Positions 25,715 through 33,945 of a DNA stretch of 64,000 bases are shown here, one piece after another. Every line of letters begins with the position of its first letter. Within the stretch, counting starts at the first letter, position 1. The DNA comes from Terriglobia bacterium. GTDB lineage: Bacteria; Acidobacteriota; Terriglobia; JAJPHL01. The notes beneath the pieces are model-generated. The model was not told where the DNA came from. It saw nothing but the letters and a program-made list of their open reading frames with translations, and ran no database searches. The position numbers were made by a program, and so were the translations under genes. Where the stretch lies: contig JAJPHL010000059.1 of assembly GCA_021325275.1 (NCBI GenBank), forward strand, positions 1 to 64,000. Direction: 5' to 3'.

Positions 25715-27778
25715 CTAATCTTCGCGCAACGCCGACGCCGGATTGACGCTGGCGGCGCGCCACGCCGGACGAAACATCGCCGCCAGCGACGCGGCGGCGA
25801 GAATCGCGCACACCATCAGGTAAGGAACGGGGTCGGCCGCACGCATCGGCACGGGCGCACCGCGAAGAGCAACGCTCAACCCAACGGCCGCGACGCCGGC
25901 TAACACAATCCCCACCGCCAGGCCCGCGGCAATGGGACGGAAGCCGGAATCAAGCACGCATCGCACGATGTCGAGGCGTCGCGCGCCAAGCGCCACGCGA
26001 ATCGCCAACTCCTGCGCGCGCTGGCTCACGGCAAACGAGACAACGCCATAAACTCCCACCACGGCCAACAGCAAGGCGATCGATCCCAGCGCCGTAACCA
26101 TGTTCGAGATGGTCTGAAATCGCGCGGCCAGTTCGTGAATTTCCGATTGCACGGAGGCGGGCGTGGCCATTTGCTCGGGATCGAGAGCGCGCACAACTTC
26201 CGATATTTGCCGCGAGACAATCGAGGCATCGCCGTGCGTCACGACGACGAGATATCGGTAGCGCGACGCGGGCGCACCTCCCAATTGCTGCGCGGCCGGA
26301 TTGGCCGCTGTCACCTCCGCCGAATCGACGCCGGGAATCGCGCTTACGCGCTCGACAAGCGCGCGCTCAAGCTTCTCGCTCGGTCCGCGCAGAGTCATGG
26401 CGATCGTTTGCGCGGCCTGGTCTCGCTGCTCGGCGGCGGCAAGACTCAGTTGCGCACGAAGAAACAAGGCGGCGCCGGTCACGAGCGTCACGCTCATCGC
26501 CACTAGCGCGCCCACCTGAAGATCGCGCATCTGCCAGCGCAATCGCGGGCGAAGAAACACCGGAGATTTCTTCAGCGCCGGCGACAAATCGGAGCGGAAC
26601 GATTCGACACCCGGCCCCAGTCCCGCGAAACATGCGGCGACTAGCGTCGCGGCCGCCAGATACAGAAACGTTGACCCGTTCGGCGTGACCGGATAATACG
26701 GTGCGCGCCAGAAAATGGCGTGAAACGCCGCCGGAATCAGCCGCGTGAGAAACGCCGCCGCCCCGCCCGCGACGCCGGCGATCAGCAAACCCTCGGCCAG
26801 CAGCATTTGCACGAGCCGTCTGCGATCGGCGCCGAGCGCCCGTCGAATCGCGATTTCCCGCCGGCGCGACGAAGCGCGCGCCAGCAGCAATATCGTAACG
26901 TTCGAGCACGCCATTAACAGGATCGCGGCCATCACCACGCCAATCAGCGGAACGACGCCGAGCATCATCGTGCGTAGCGCGGGATGCTGCGCAAACGATC
27001 CGTTGGTGGCGAAGGCGCGGGGATGACCCGCGAGACCGGTCAGGATGCGATTCATTTCTTGCTCGACATCGCTCTTCGAATAGCCGGGGCGCATTCGCCC
27101 TTCGACAATCAACCAGGGAGTAGCGGGTTCCTGAAAAAAATCGCGCCCGGCGAACAAATCCGGCTGCGACGTATAGGGAACCCAGAGTCCTCCGCCGCGC
27201 AAGTTCCCCGAAAACTGCGCGGGAACCACGCCGACGATCGTATATAAGCGTTCATTCAGCCGAATCCGCGCGCCGACGATGCCGGGCGATGAAGCGAACC
27301 GGCTGCGCCACAGTTTTTCGCTGACGATCGCCACGCGAGGGTTCGTTCCGGCGCATTCCGGCGCGCTGAATAAACGGCCTTGCGAAGCGTGCTCCAATCC
27401 GTACAAATGGAAGAAGTCGCACGTCACCATCAGCGACAGCTCGAAGCGCGGATCGTCTTCCACGCGCGCCTGAATCACGCGCCACGCGGCAAAATCCGAA
27501 ACCGTTTTCGATTGCGCTTGCATCGCACGGTAGGCGTCGAGCGAGGATGCCCACGGTTCGCCGCGATTCGGCGGACCATCCCTATAGTTCGTCAAGAGTT
27601 GAACGAAACTCGCCGGATCTTTCTCAACGCGTGGCCGAAACCACATTCCATCAAGCGCGGCGAAGACCGCCGTGCTGAGTCCGATGCCGATCAACAAGGT
27701 GATCGCGACGGTGATCGAGAGAACCGGATTACGCGCCAGGGAACGCGCGGCATAGCGAACGTCTTGCAGGAATTGCAT
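25715..27778 (-). CDS. ADOP-type permease with shortened second periplasmic domain
   Basis: A 687-residue FtsX/MacB-like permease. It begins directly with LQDVRYAARSLARNP, missing the soluble N-terminal segment of the copy at 10090. Periplasmic domain 1 and FtsX core 1 (RRREIAIRRALGADRRRLVQ near 305) are intact. Between helix 5 and the second core, only about 100 residues remain: the GLQLLRGR...WPGQDALG segment present in the other copy is absent. Core 2 (QRAQELAIRVALGARRLDIV) is intact. No PadR gene is adjacent. It may be a functional variant or a decayed paralog; the frame is open throughout. Confidence 0.85.
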   Translation of the reverse strand: MQFLQDVRYAARSLARNPVLSITVAITLLIGIGLSTAVFAALDGMWFRPRVEKDPASFVQLLTNYRDGPPNRGEPWASSLDAYRAMQAQSKTVSDFAAWRVIQARVEDDPRFELSLMVTCDFFHLYGLEHASQGRLFSAPECAGTNPRVAIVSEKLWRSRFASSPGIVGARIRLNERLYTIVGVVPAQFSGNLRGGGLWVPYTSQPDLFAGRDFFQEPATPWLIVEGRMRPGYSKSDVEQEMNRILTGLAGHPRAFATNGSFAQHPALRTMMLGVVPLIGVVMAAILLMACSNVTILLLARASSRRREIAIRRALGADRRRLVQMLLAEGLLIAGVAGGAAAFLTRLIPAAFHAIFWRAPYYPVTPNGSTFLYLAAATLVAACFAGLGPGVESFRSDLSPALKKSPVFLRPRLRWQMRDLQVGALVAMSVTLVTGAALFLRAQLSLAAAEQRDQAAQTIAMTLRGPSEKLERALVERVSAIPGVDSAEVTAANPAAQQLGGAPASRYRYLVVVTHGDASIVSRQISEVVRALDPEQMATPASVQSEIHELAARFQTISNMVTALGSIALLLAVVGVYGVVSFAVSQRAQELAIRVALGARRLDIVRCVLDSGFRPIAAGLAVGIVLAGVAAVGLSVALRGAPVPMRAADPVPYLMVCAILAAASLAAMFRPAWRAASVNPASALRED

Positions 27779-27818
27779 ACTTCTGAGGACGCCGGGGCGC
27801 CTGGAATGTTACCGGGTT

Positions 27819-28778
27819 CTACGGTTGCGTCTTCAAGAGTTGCACAATCTCGGCGGCGGCCTGGCGCGCCTTTTCATGTGCACCCGCTTCAAAGGAAATC
27901 GCGCCGACCGCCGGGTGTCCGCCGCCGCCGTAGCGCTCGCAGATGGTCGCGAGGTTGTGCATGCGCGGCGGATGGTTCCACGGGTTCGATCCCACCGAAA
28001 TTTTCGTGCGATAACTCGATTCGGTGAGGCTTACCGTGTAAACTCCCTGCGGAAACAGGTCGTAAGGGATGAACTTGTTGTAGCCTTCCATGCCCGTTCC
28101 AAGAAGATCGAAGAAGATCACACCGTCGCGGCAACTGGCGTGCCCACGAATCACGTCGATGGACTCCAGGTGCGCTTGATAGAGCGGCTGGAAGCGGGCT
28201 TGAATCGACGGATCGGCGACAATTTCGGCCAGCGGCCGGCTCGCCAGCATGGGAATCAGGTGCGGCAGAAACGTGGCGTCGTTGGTCGCTTCGATCGTCA
28301 GCGTCAGTTTCATGGCCGGCGCTTCCATCCGCACGGCAGTGGCGGAATCGGGATAGAGCGCGCCGTCGATGATGTCGGCCCAGTGGATCAAATCGTCCAG
28401 GTCGGGCGCGTGAAATCCGAATTTCTGCGCCGTGACGGTGGCAATAAACTTGGTGCACGATTTGAACTTGGGATCGAAGAACTTTTTACCCGACACATCT
28501 CGCGCGAAATGGGCTTGGTCGTCCGGCGAAAGAAACGCGCTTTGATGGTGGTCGAACCACCAGGTGAGGCGATCGCTCGGCGTGTACTTGAAGTCGACGA
28601 TGGCGTTGGCGTCGCCGTCGAATTCCGACTCGTCGAAGAGTTGCGACGCCTTATGCGCGAGCCCCGTGTAGTGGAATTCGGCTGACGGATCGATCTTGGC
28701 GCGGAAGAAACGGCTGAAAACGGCCGCCGAACAGGCGCCATCGAAACAACGATCGTGGAAGAATACGCGAACTTTCAT
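27819..28778 (-). CDS. DHH-family phosphoesterase-like protein
   Basis: A 319-residue protein. The N-terminus has FFHDRCFDGACSAAVF (metal-binding Asp9 and Asp13), followed by VDFKYTPS and WFDHHQS (the DHH motif), then HWADIIDGA. The C-terminal DHHA1-like part ends in YGGGGHPAVGAISF. These are the signatures of DHH/DHHA1 phosphoesterases such as nanoRNases, c-di-AMP phosphodiesterases and RecJ-like enzymes. The exact substrate is not predictable. It lies 40 bases upstream of the ADOP gene on the same strand. The 266 bases before it (28779-29044) hold one 6-bp GCCCAG/CTGGGC hairpin near 28840 and nothing else recognised. Confidence 0.82.
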   Translation of the reverse strand: MKVRVFFHDRCFDGACSAAVFSRFFRAKIDPSAEFHYTGLAHKASQLFDESEFDGDANAIVDFKYTPSDRLTWWFDHHQSAFLSPDDQAHFARDVSGKKFFDPKFKSCTKFIATVTAQKFGFHAPDLDDLIHWADIIDGALYPDSATAVRMEAPAMKLTLTIEATNDATFLPHLIPMLASRPLAEIVADPSIQARFQPLYQAHLESIDVIRGHASCRDGVIFFDLLGTGMEGYNKFIPYDLFPQGVYTVSLTESSYRTKISVGSNPWNHPPRMHNLATICERYGGGGHPAVGAISFEAGAHEKARQAAAEIVQLLKTQP

Positions 28779-29044
28779 CGGGAAAACATTTAGAAGTATC
28801 GCATCCCGGTGGCCGAAGCAAGGAAAAACGAGCCCCGCCCGAAATGTGCCCAGCCTCTCGGCCTGGGCGCGGCAACTCCGTCATGATGGCGATTCGGGGA
28901 AGAAACGTAACACTCCCCCCTTATGTCTAACCCAGTACCTAAAATGTATCCGTAGAAGCATGCAACACTTCGGTTCTGGACTCAGGCGTGCTATTTCATT
29001 AGAGAGGTCTTAGTCTCGGTAGGAGAACTGTCGGTAATCTGACG

Positions 29045-30817
29045 ATGAACGGGATTCCCAATCTCTCGAATCTGGCGCCGGTTGATGAGTCCAGCGACCG
29101 CACACAGCGGCGGGCTCACGTCCTGGAGTTGGTGTACGAGGTCACCCGTGCCATCAACTCGTCGCTGAACCTCGATGAAGTCACCGAGTTCATCTATCAA
29201 GGATTCCGTCGCATTCTTCCGGCCGACAATTTCTACATCGCCATCGTCAAGGGCGCCGAGATCGACTTCGTGCTGGAGGTGGAAGATCGCCACCGCCGCC
29301 AGCCGCGCACGCGGCCTTTTGCCGCGGGGCTAACCGAATACCTGTTAGGCACGCGCCGGCCGCTGTTGATCCCGCGCAACTTCGAGCGGGCTTGCCGCGG
29401 CCTGGGAATCAGTTTCGTGGGACGTCCGGCGGCGTCGTGGATGGGCGCGCCGATGGTGTTCCGCGATCGCGCCGTGGGCGTGATCGCCACGCAGAGCTAC
29501 GATCGCGAAGATCTGTTCGACGCCGAGCATCTCTCGGTGCTGGAAAACCTGGCCAGCCAAGCGGCGGCCGCCATCGAAAACGCGCGGCTCTTCCAGGAAC
29601 TGAAAACTTCCTACCAGGACTTGCAAGCGACGCAGCAACGCTTGCTGCAATCGGAAAAACTCGCCGCCGTGGGACAGTTGATCAGCGGCATCGCGCACGA
29701 GTTGAACAATCCCCTGACGGGCGTGGTCGGCTGGAGCCAGTATTTGCTGGGACAAACGCTGCCCGAGCCGGTGCGTACGCACGTCGCCACGATTAGCGAG
29801 CAGGCGCAGCGGGCCACGCGCATCGTGCAAAACTTGCTGACGTTCTCGCGCCAGCATAAGCCGGAAAAATCGAGCGTCTCGCTGAACGACGTGGTGGAGA
29901 AGACGCTGGCGCTGCGCGCCTACGAGTTGCGGGTGAACAACATCGAGGTGGACAGCCGCCTGGCGCCTGAGACGCGCACCATCTGCGCCGACGCGCACCA
30001 GATCCAGCAAGTCATCCTGAACCTGATCATCAACGCGGAACAAGCGATGCTCGGCCACAAGCGCGGCGGACGATTGGCGCTGGAGACGCGGCCGGGCGAA
30101 TCCGGCGTGCTGCTCACAGTGTCCGACGATGGTCCGGGCATCGGGCCGGATTTGCTCAAGAAGGTTTTCGATCCGTTCTTCACCACCAAACCCGTAGGGC
30201 AAGGCACAGGGCTCGGGTTGAGCATTTCCTACGGAATCATTGAAGAACACGGCGGACGAATCTGGGTGGAATCGAAGGCCGACTCGACGCCGACTTCCGT
30301 CATCGAGTTCGACGGCGCGACGCGCCCGCAAGGTCCCGGCGCGACGTTCTACATCTGGCTGCCGTGGGAAGCGCGGCGTGAAACGCCTGTGGAAACTCCG
30401 GCCGTCGAAACTGCGGCGCCGCTCTCCGCGCAGCGTGTGCTGATCGTCGACGACGAAGAAAGCGTCCGCGAGTTATTCGCCGCGGTGCTCGAGCAAGATC
30501 CGTTGACGGTGGACATGGCGGCCACCGGCGAGGAAGGCTTGCAGCGCGCGCTGGCCCGGGAATACGATTTGGTCATCACCGATCTCAAGATGCCGGGACT
30601 GAGCGGTAGCAGTTTCTACGACGAACTCAGCGCCCGGCTCGACGGCCGTATCCCGCGGTTCATCTTCATGACCGGCGACATCCTGGGCGCGGAAACGCAA
30701 TTACTGCTCGACCGCACGCATTCGCAGTGCATCCTCAAGCCGTTCGATATTCACCAGGTGCGGGCGGCGATTCATCGCGCGCTACCGGGAGAAAAAGCAG
30801 CATCAACCACAGCGTAA
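29045..30817 (+). CDS. Soluble hybrid histidine kinase (GAF-HisKA-HATPase-receiver)
   Basis: A 590-residue cytoplasmic sensor kinase. GAF spans about 27-180. A short coiled coil (about 183-205) leads to the HisKA domain with phosphoacceptor His218 in GIAHELNNPL. The ATPase domain has NLIINAEQA, DDGPGIG and GTGLGLSI (N, G1 and G2 boxes, 326-394). A C-terminal receiver has Asp469/470, phosphoacceptor Asp513 (ITDLKMPG) and Lys565. No transmembrane helix, so the signal is internal. No output domain follows, so it needs a partner phosphotransfer protein or regulator. Its last 83 bases are antisense to the GT87-like gene. Confidence 0.93.
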   Translation: MNGIPNLSNLAPVDESSDRTQRRAHVLELVYEVTRAINSSLNLDEVTEFIYQGFRRILPADNFYIAIVKGAEIDFVLEVEDRHRRQPRTRPFAAGLTEYLLGTRRPLLIPRNFERACRGLGISFVGRPAASWMGAPMVFRDRAVGVIATQSYDREDLFDAEHLSVLENLASQAAAAIENARLFQELKTSYQDLQATQQRLLQSEKLAAVGQLISGIAHELNNPLTGVVGWSQYLLGQTLPEPVRTHVATISEQAQRATRIVQNLLTFSRQHKPEKSSVSLNDVVEKTLALRAYELRVNNIEVDSRLAPETRTICADAHQIQQVILNLIINAEQAMLGHKRGGRLALETRPGESGVLLTVSDDGPGIGPDLLKKVFDPFFTTKPVGQGTGLGLSISYGIIEEHGGRIWVESKADSTPTSVIEFDGATRPQGPGATFYIWLPWEARRETPVETPAVETAAPLSAQRVLIVDDEESVRELFAAVLEQDPLTVDMAATGEEGLQRALAREYDLVITDLKMPGLSGSSFYDELSARLDGRIPRFIFMTGDILGAETQLLLDRTHSQCILKPFDIHQVRAAIHRALPGEKAASTTA

Positions 30818-31736
30818 CGGCGGTCAGTGCGGGAATCAGCCGCAGACTTTCTCCGTAATACGGCAACAGATACGGCAACGGCGAAATGGCCCACGCCGCG
30901 GCGATCGTCCGCGCGCGTGATCCGGAAAACGGAACGGCCAAGGCGACGGCCAGGAACAGCAATCCACAATCGTAAACGTGCGCGTGCATGCTGGCGAGGA
31001 GCGCGGTAACGGCGGCGAGGGCGAATTGCTCGGGAAACGGCCGGCGGCGCGAAACGATCGCGCCGATGATCAGCACGGCGAACGACGCGAGAATCGCCCA
31101 GCGCGTCGGCGACACCAGCGCGTACAGATTGGGCATGCATTCACGGCATGGCATCACCGCGGCAGCGTTGAGGCCGGCGGGGAGAAGTGTGAGGTAAGCG
31201 CCCAAGCTACCAAGCTGAGGATAAATCATGATCGCGGAGCCGACGGCGAATCCGGCTAGCGCACGCCACTCCCGGCGAATCGCCAGCAACAAAATAAAAG
31301 CGGGCAGCAACTGGAACTTGACCGTCAGGAATGCCAGGAACAGGCCGGCGGGAAGCGGCCTCTTGTTTTCGAGCAGGATAAACACGCTGACGAGCACCGC
31401 CAGCAAGAGAAGACTATCTTGACCGACTAGCAGGGAAACGATCAGGGGCGTGAAAATCGCCAGCAAGAGCGCCAGCGCCGGCTCTTTGCGACGCGCGGCC
31501 AGCCACCAGCCAAACATGAATCCAGCGACTGCGTTTTCCGTCAGCCACACGCCCGGCCACGGCGCGATTGTGTAGAACGGTGGGCGTATCGATGGAAGTT
31601 TGCTGGGCAGACCGGCCATCACCGCAAAGTCGAGTAGCGCGGGACCTCCGTGCTCGTAGTGCGAGTACGCGATCCACGAACAAAGAATCAGGCTGAAAGC
31701 GAGGGCGAGCAGGCAGGTGGCGCGGAGAATCGCCAT
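30735..31736 (-). CDS. Polytopic membrane protein, GT87/DUF2029-like
   Basis: A 333-residue protein with nine or ten hydrophobic helices. VGQDSLLLLAVL and the basic-hydrophobic FLTVKFQLLPAFILLL match the DUF2029/GT87 family of lipid-linked mannosyltransferase-like enzymes. It follows the VWFA gene (11-base gap) and probably shares its transcript. The C-terminal 27 codons overlap the end of the histidine kinase on the opposite strand. The donor and acceptor are unknown. Confidence 0.72.
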   Translation of the reverse strand: MAILRATCLLALAFSLILCSWIAYSHYEHGGPALLDFAVMAGLPSKLPSIRPPFYTIAPWPGVWLTENAVAGFMFGWWLAARRKEPALALLLAIFTPLIVSLLVGQDSLLLLAVLVSVFILLENKRPLPAGLFLAFLTVKFQLLPAFILLLAIRREWRALAGFAVGSAIMIYPQLGSLGAYLTLLPAGLNAAAVMPCRECMPNLYALVSPTRWAILASFAVLIIGAIVSRRRPFPEQFALAAVTALLASMHAHVYDCGLLFLAVALAVPFSGSRARTIAAAWAISPLPYLLPYYGESLRLIPALTAVTLWLMLLFLPVARDESPPAPGEYRTA

Positions 31737-31747
31737 TGGGAGTGCGG

Positions 31748-32725
31748 CTACTGGCTCGTCGCGAAATATCCCTTGCGGGCGCGTACTTTCACGCCCCTGC
31801 GCAGCGACACCACTTCAATGCGATGAAACTGACCGTCCCGCGGCGTGTCCGGCTTGAACACCAACGCATACTGGCTGCGCAATTCCAACGTGATGTTCTG
31901 GAACGACGTGGTCATGTCCTGCAAGTGAAATGGAAAGAACGAGCGTCCGCCGGTCTCTTCGGAAAATCGCTTGAGGATTTTGTCGCCCGGCATTTCGGTT
32001 CCCGAAATGTTTGTGCCGATGGTGAAGATCACCGCTTCGGCGCGCTGCGCCATAGCCAGCGTTTCCTCGCGGCTGGCGCGGCTGTTGTTGTCGTCACCAT
32101 CGCCGATGACGATCAGCACGCGCCGCACACTCACGGGATCGTTGGAATGGAGAAACTTGTCGCGCGACGCCTCGTAAATCGCGTCGTAGAGCGCCGTCCC
32201 GCCGCCGGCCTTCAGGCTGCGAATGCCGCGCGTAAGCGACTCGATGTCGTCGGTGGAATCCTGCACCAACTCCACGTTGGTGTCGTAGCTCATCAGGAAA
32301 ACTTGATCGGTTCCCTTGCGGATGATCGAACGCAGAAACTCGATGGCCGCCTCCTGCTCGAACTTGAAGCGGTCGCGGATGCTGTTGCTGGTGTCGACAA
32401 GCAATCCCACACGCAGCGGCAGGTCGGTTTCCCGGATGAAGTCGACGATTTGCTGGTTGCGCTTGTTGTCGGAAACCTGGAGGTCCGCCTTTTCCAGATC
32501 GGTGACAAAATGATCGCGGCGATCGGTGGCCGTGAACAGCACCGGCACACGCTCGACTTTCTCGCGGATGATGATGTCGGACTGCTGGCCGGACGGCGGT
32601 TGGTTTACCGGCTGCTGCGGTTGCGCCGGCGGCTGCGTCTGCTGTTGTGGCGGAGATTGCGCGACCGCGAAAACGGCGACGGCGACGACCACGCCTCCAC
32701 ACCAGCGAAAGAGCCATTTCCTCAT
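31748..32725 (-). CDS. VWFA-related acidobacterial protein (TIGR03436), short form
   Basis: A 325-residue exported protein: a signal peptide (MRKWLFRWCGGVVVAVAVFA), a Pro/Gln-rich linker, the family block EKVERVPVLFTATDRRDHFV, then a VWA fold. Unlike the two copies at 275-3634, the metal site reads LVDTSNSIRD, an intact DxSxS-type MIDAS, so it may bind metal and ligand. It lacks the long C-terminal extension. ATG 32725 is preferred to an upstream ATG at 32755 because it begins the signal peptide and sits 7 bases after a perfect TATAAT. Confidence 0.88.
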   Translation of the reverse strand: MRKWLFRWCGGVVVAVAVFAVAQSPPQQQTQPPAQPQQPVNQPPSGQQSDIIIREKVERVPVLFTATDRRDHFVTDLEKADLQVSDNKRNQQIVDFIRETDLPLRVGLLVDTSNSIRDRFKFEQEAAIEFLRSIIRKGTDQVFLMSYDTNVELVQDSTDDIESLTRGIRSLKAGGGTALYDAIYEASRDKFLHSNDPVSVRRVLIVIGDGDDNNSRASREETLAMAQRAEAVIFTIGTNISGTEMPGDKILKRFSEETGGRSFFPFHLQDMTTSFQNITLELRSQYALVFKPDTPRDGQFHRIEVVSLRRGVKVRARKGYFATSQ

Positions 32726-32732
32726 TGGGGCG

Positions 32733-32738
32733 ATTATA
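32733..32738 (-). promoter_or_regulatory. -10 element TATAAT, leaderless spacing
   Basis: A perfect TATAAT on the minus strand, directly after the hydroxylase stop and 7 bases before the VWFA ATG at 32725. A transcript starting at the usual distance would begin at the start codon. No strong -35. Confidence 0.5.
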
Positions 32739-33551
32739 TCACCGCGGCCGATCACCCGAATAATCGCGGAACGGCGCCAGCAACAAATGCCCGGGCCGCA
32801 GCGACTCCTCGGCGTTCACTTCACGCACGCCAAACTCGACCTCCGAATGTCCGCGCAGCGGCGTATCGAGGTACGTTCCGAAGAGCCGATCCCAGCATAC
32901 AAACACCGTGCCGAGATTCCGTCCTTGATCGGGATCGTCGATGGAGTGATGAATGCGATGAATCTGCGGCGTGATGAAAACCAGACGCAGAGGCCGTTCC
33001 AACCAGGATGGAAGCTCCACGTTCATGTGCGCGATCATGCCCACGATCATCGCCAGTAGCCGGTCAACCACCACGGCCAACGCGGGAGGCGCGAAAAACC
33101 ACACCACCACCGTTGCGGCGGCCACTTGCATCGCGGTGTCGAGCGGATGAAAGCGCAGATCGTTGGTGAAATCGAAATCGTGATCGGAGTGGTGAACCAG
33201 ATGGAGCCGCCAAAGCCACCCGAACGCGTGCTGCGCGCGATGATTCACGTAGCGCACGAAATCCAGAATCAACAACGTCGCGACGAAGCTTACGATCCAA
33301 GGAATTTCCGGGCGGCTCAATAGGCCGGTGGCGCCTTGGCGCTCGGACGCCATGGCAATCGGCAACAAGTGGGCCAGACGAAACAGGCCGAGACCGATCA
33401 GGTAAAGCCCCAGGTGAGAAAACCAACGGCGAGGCGTGGACAGGCGGAGTTGCCGCCACGGAGCCACCGTCTCGGCGATTGAGAGGATCGCCACGAGCGC
33501 AGCGAAGACCCAAAGCGTGTTAGCGGACAGGCGCTGGGCCCACTCGATCAA
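32739..33551 (-). CDS. Fatty acid hydroxylase / sterol desaturase superfamily protein
   Basis: A 270-residue di-iron membrane hydroxylase. Four or five hydrophobic helices surround the three histidine boxes: HRAQH (HxxxH), HLVHHSD (HxxHH) and HRIHHS (HxxHH), plus HPLDTAMQ between them. These enzymes insert oxygen into lipid acyl chains or sterol-like molecules. It starts at TTG only 4 bases after the stop of mini-gene A, with no other plausible start, so it appears to be the last gene of the exosortase E operon. A lipid-modifying role beside a membrane sorting enzyme is suggestive but not proven. Confidence 0.85.
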   Translation of the reverse strand: MIEWAQRLSANTLWVFAALVAILSIAETVAPWRQLRLSTPRRWFSHLGLYLIGLGLFRLAHLLPIAMASERQGATGLLSRPEIPWIVSFVATLLILDFVRYVNHRAQHAFGWLWRLHLVHHSDHDFDFTNDLRFHPLDTAMQVAAATVVVWFFAPPALAVVVDRLLAMIVGMIAHMNVELPSWLERPLRLVFITPQIHRIHHSIDDPDQGRNLGTVFVCWDRLFGTYLDTPLRGHSEVEFGVREVNAEESLRPGHLLLAPFRDYSGDRPR

Positions 33552-33555
33552 GGTG

Positions 33556-33726
33556 CTACTTTTTCTTGTTGGCGCGGACGATCAGCACGGCGCCGCCGAT
33601 CAATCCGAAAGCGCCGGCCACGCCCGCGGGACTCAACTCAGGAGCCAATGGCGAGCAGCCAGCGTGTAGGGAAGACGCCAACGATGCGACGAAGAGAAAC
33701 GATGCTGCGAGTTTTGCGAGTTTCAT
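33556..33726 (-). CDS. PELSP-tail mini-protein A (putative XrtE substrate)
   Basis: A 56-residue protein. A signal peptide (MKLAKLAASFLFVASLASSL, likely cut after LHA) is followed within ten residues by PELSP, a 15-residue hydrophobic run and the basic end RANKKK. So it is a leader joined to a C-terminal sorting-type signal with almost no mature region. It is closest to mini-protein B, 4 bases upstream; both end RANKKK. Cys24 after the cleavage site is unique in the set. Confidence 0.75.
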   Translation of the reverse strand: MKLAKLAASFLFVASLASSLHAGCSPLAPELSPAGVAGAFGLIGGAVLIVRANKKK

Positions 33727-33730
33727 AGGC

Positions 33731-33898
33731 TTACTTTTTCTTGTTGGCGCGCACGACCAGCACTACGCCGCCGATCAAACCAAATGCGCCCATTACTCCG
33801 ACCGGATCAAGCTCAGGCGAGGTGACGCCGGCGTGCAGTGAAGTAGCGAGAACCATGACGAACATCAAGGAAGCAGCAGCGACTTTCAGCGATCTCAC
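33731..33898 (-). CDS. PELDP-tail mini-protein B (putative XrtE substrate)
   Basis: A 55-residue protein from a GTG start preceded by GGGAGG. Signal peptide to about LHAG, then PELDP at 29-33, a hydrophobic helix with LIGGVVLVV and RANKKK. It sits 47 bases downstream of the exosortase stop. It shares the SLHAG and AFGLIGG words with mini-protein A, marking these two as a subfamily distinct from C-F. Confidence 0.75.
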   Translation of the reverse strand: MRSLKVAAASLMFVMVLATSLHAGVTSPELDPVGVMGAFGLIGGVVLVVRANKKK

Positions 33899-33945
33899 TA
33901 ACCCTCCCACACAGCGTACAGATGAAAGCGAAGATACCACAAGCG

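Noticed and set aside
28779-29044. Riboswitch or small RNA before the hybrid histidine kinase
   Set aside because: Only one short GCCCAG hairpin is visible; no known riboswitch core and no promoter-terminator pair.
33556-33726. Lipobox in mini-protein A (LHAGC)
   Set aside because: The -3 position is His rather than Leu/Val/Ile, so lipoprotein processing is doubtful; treated as an ordinary signal peptide with a Cys nearby.
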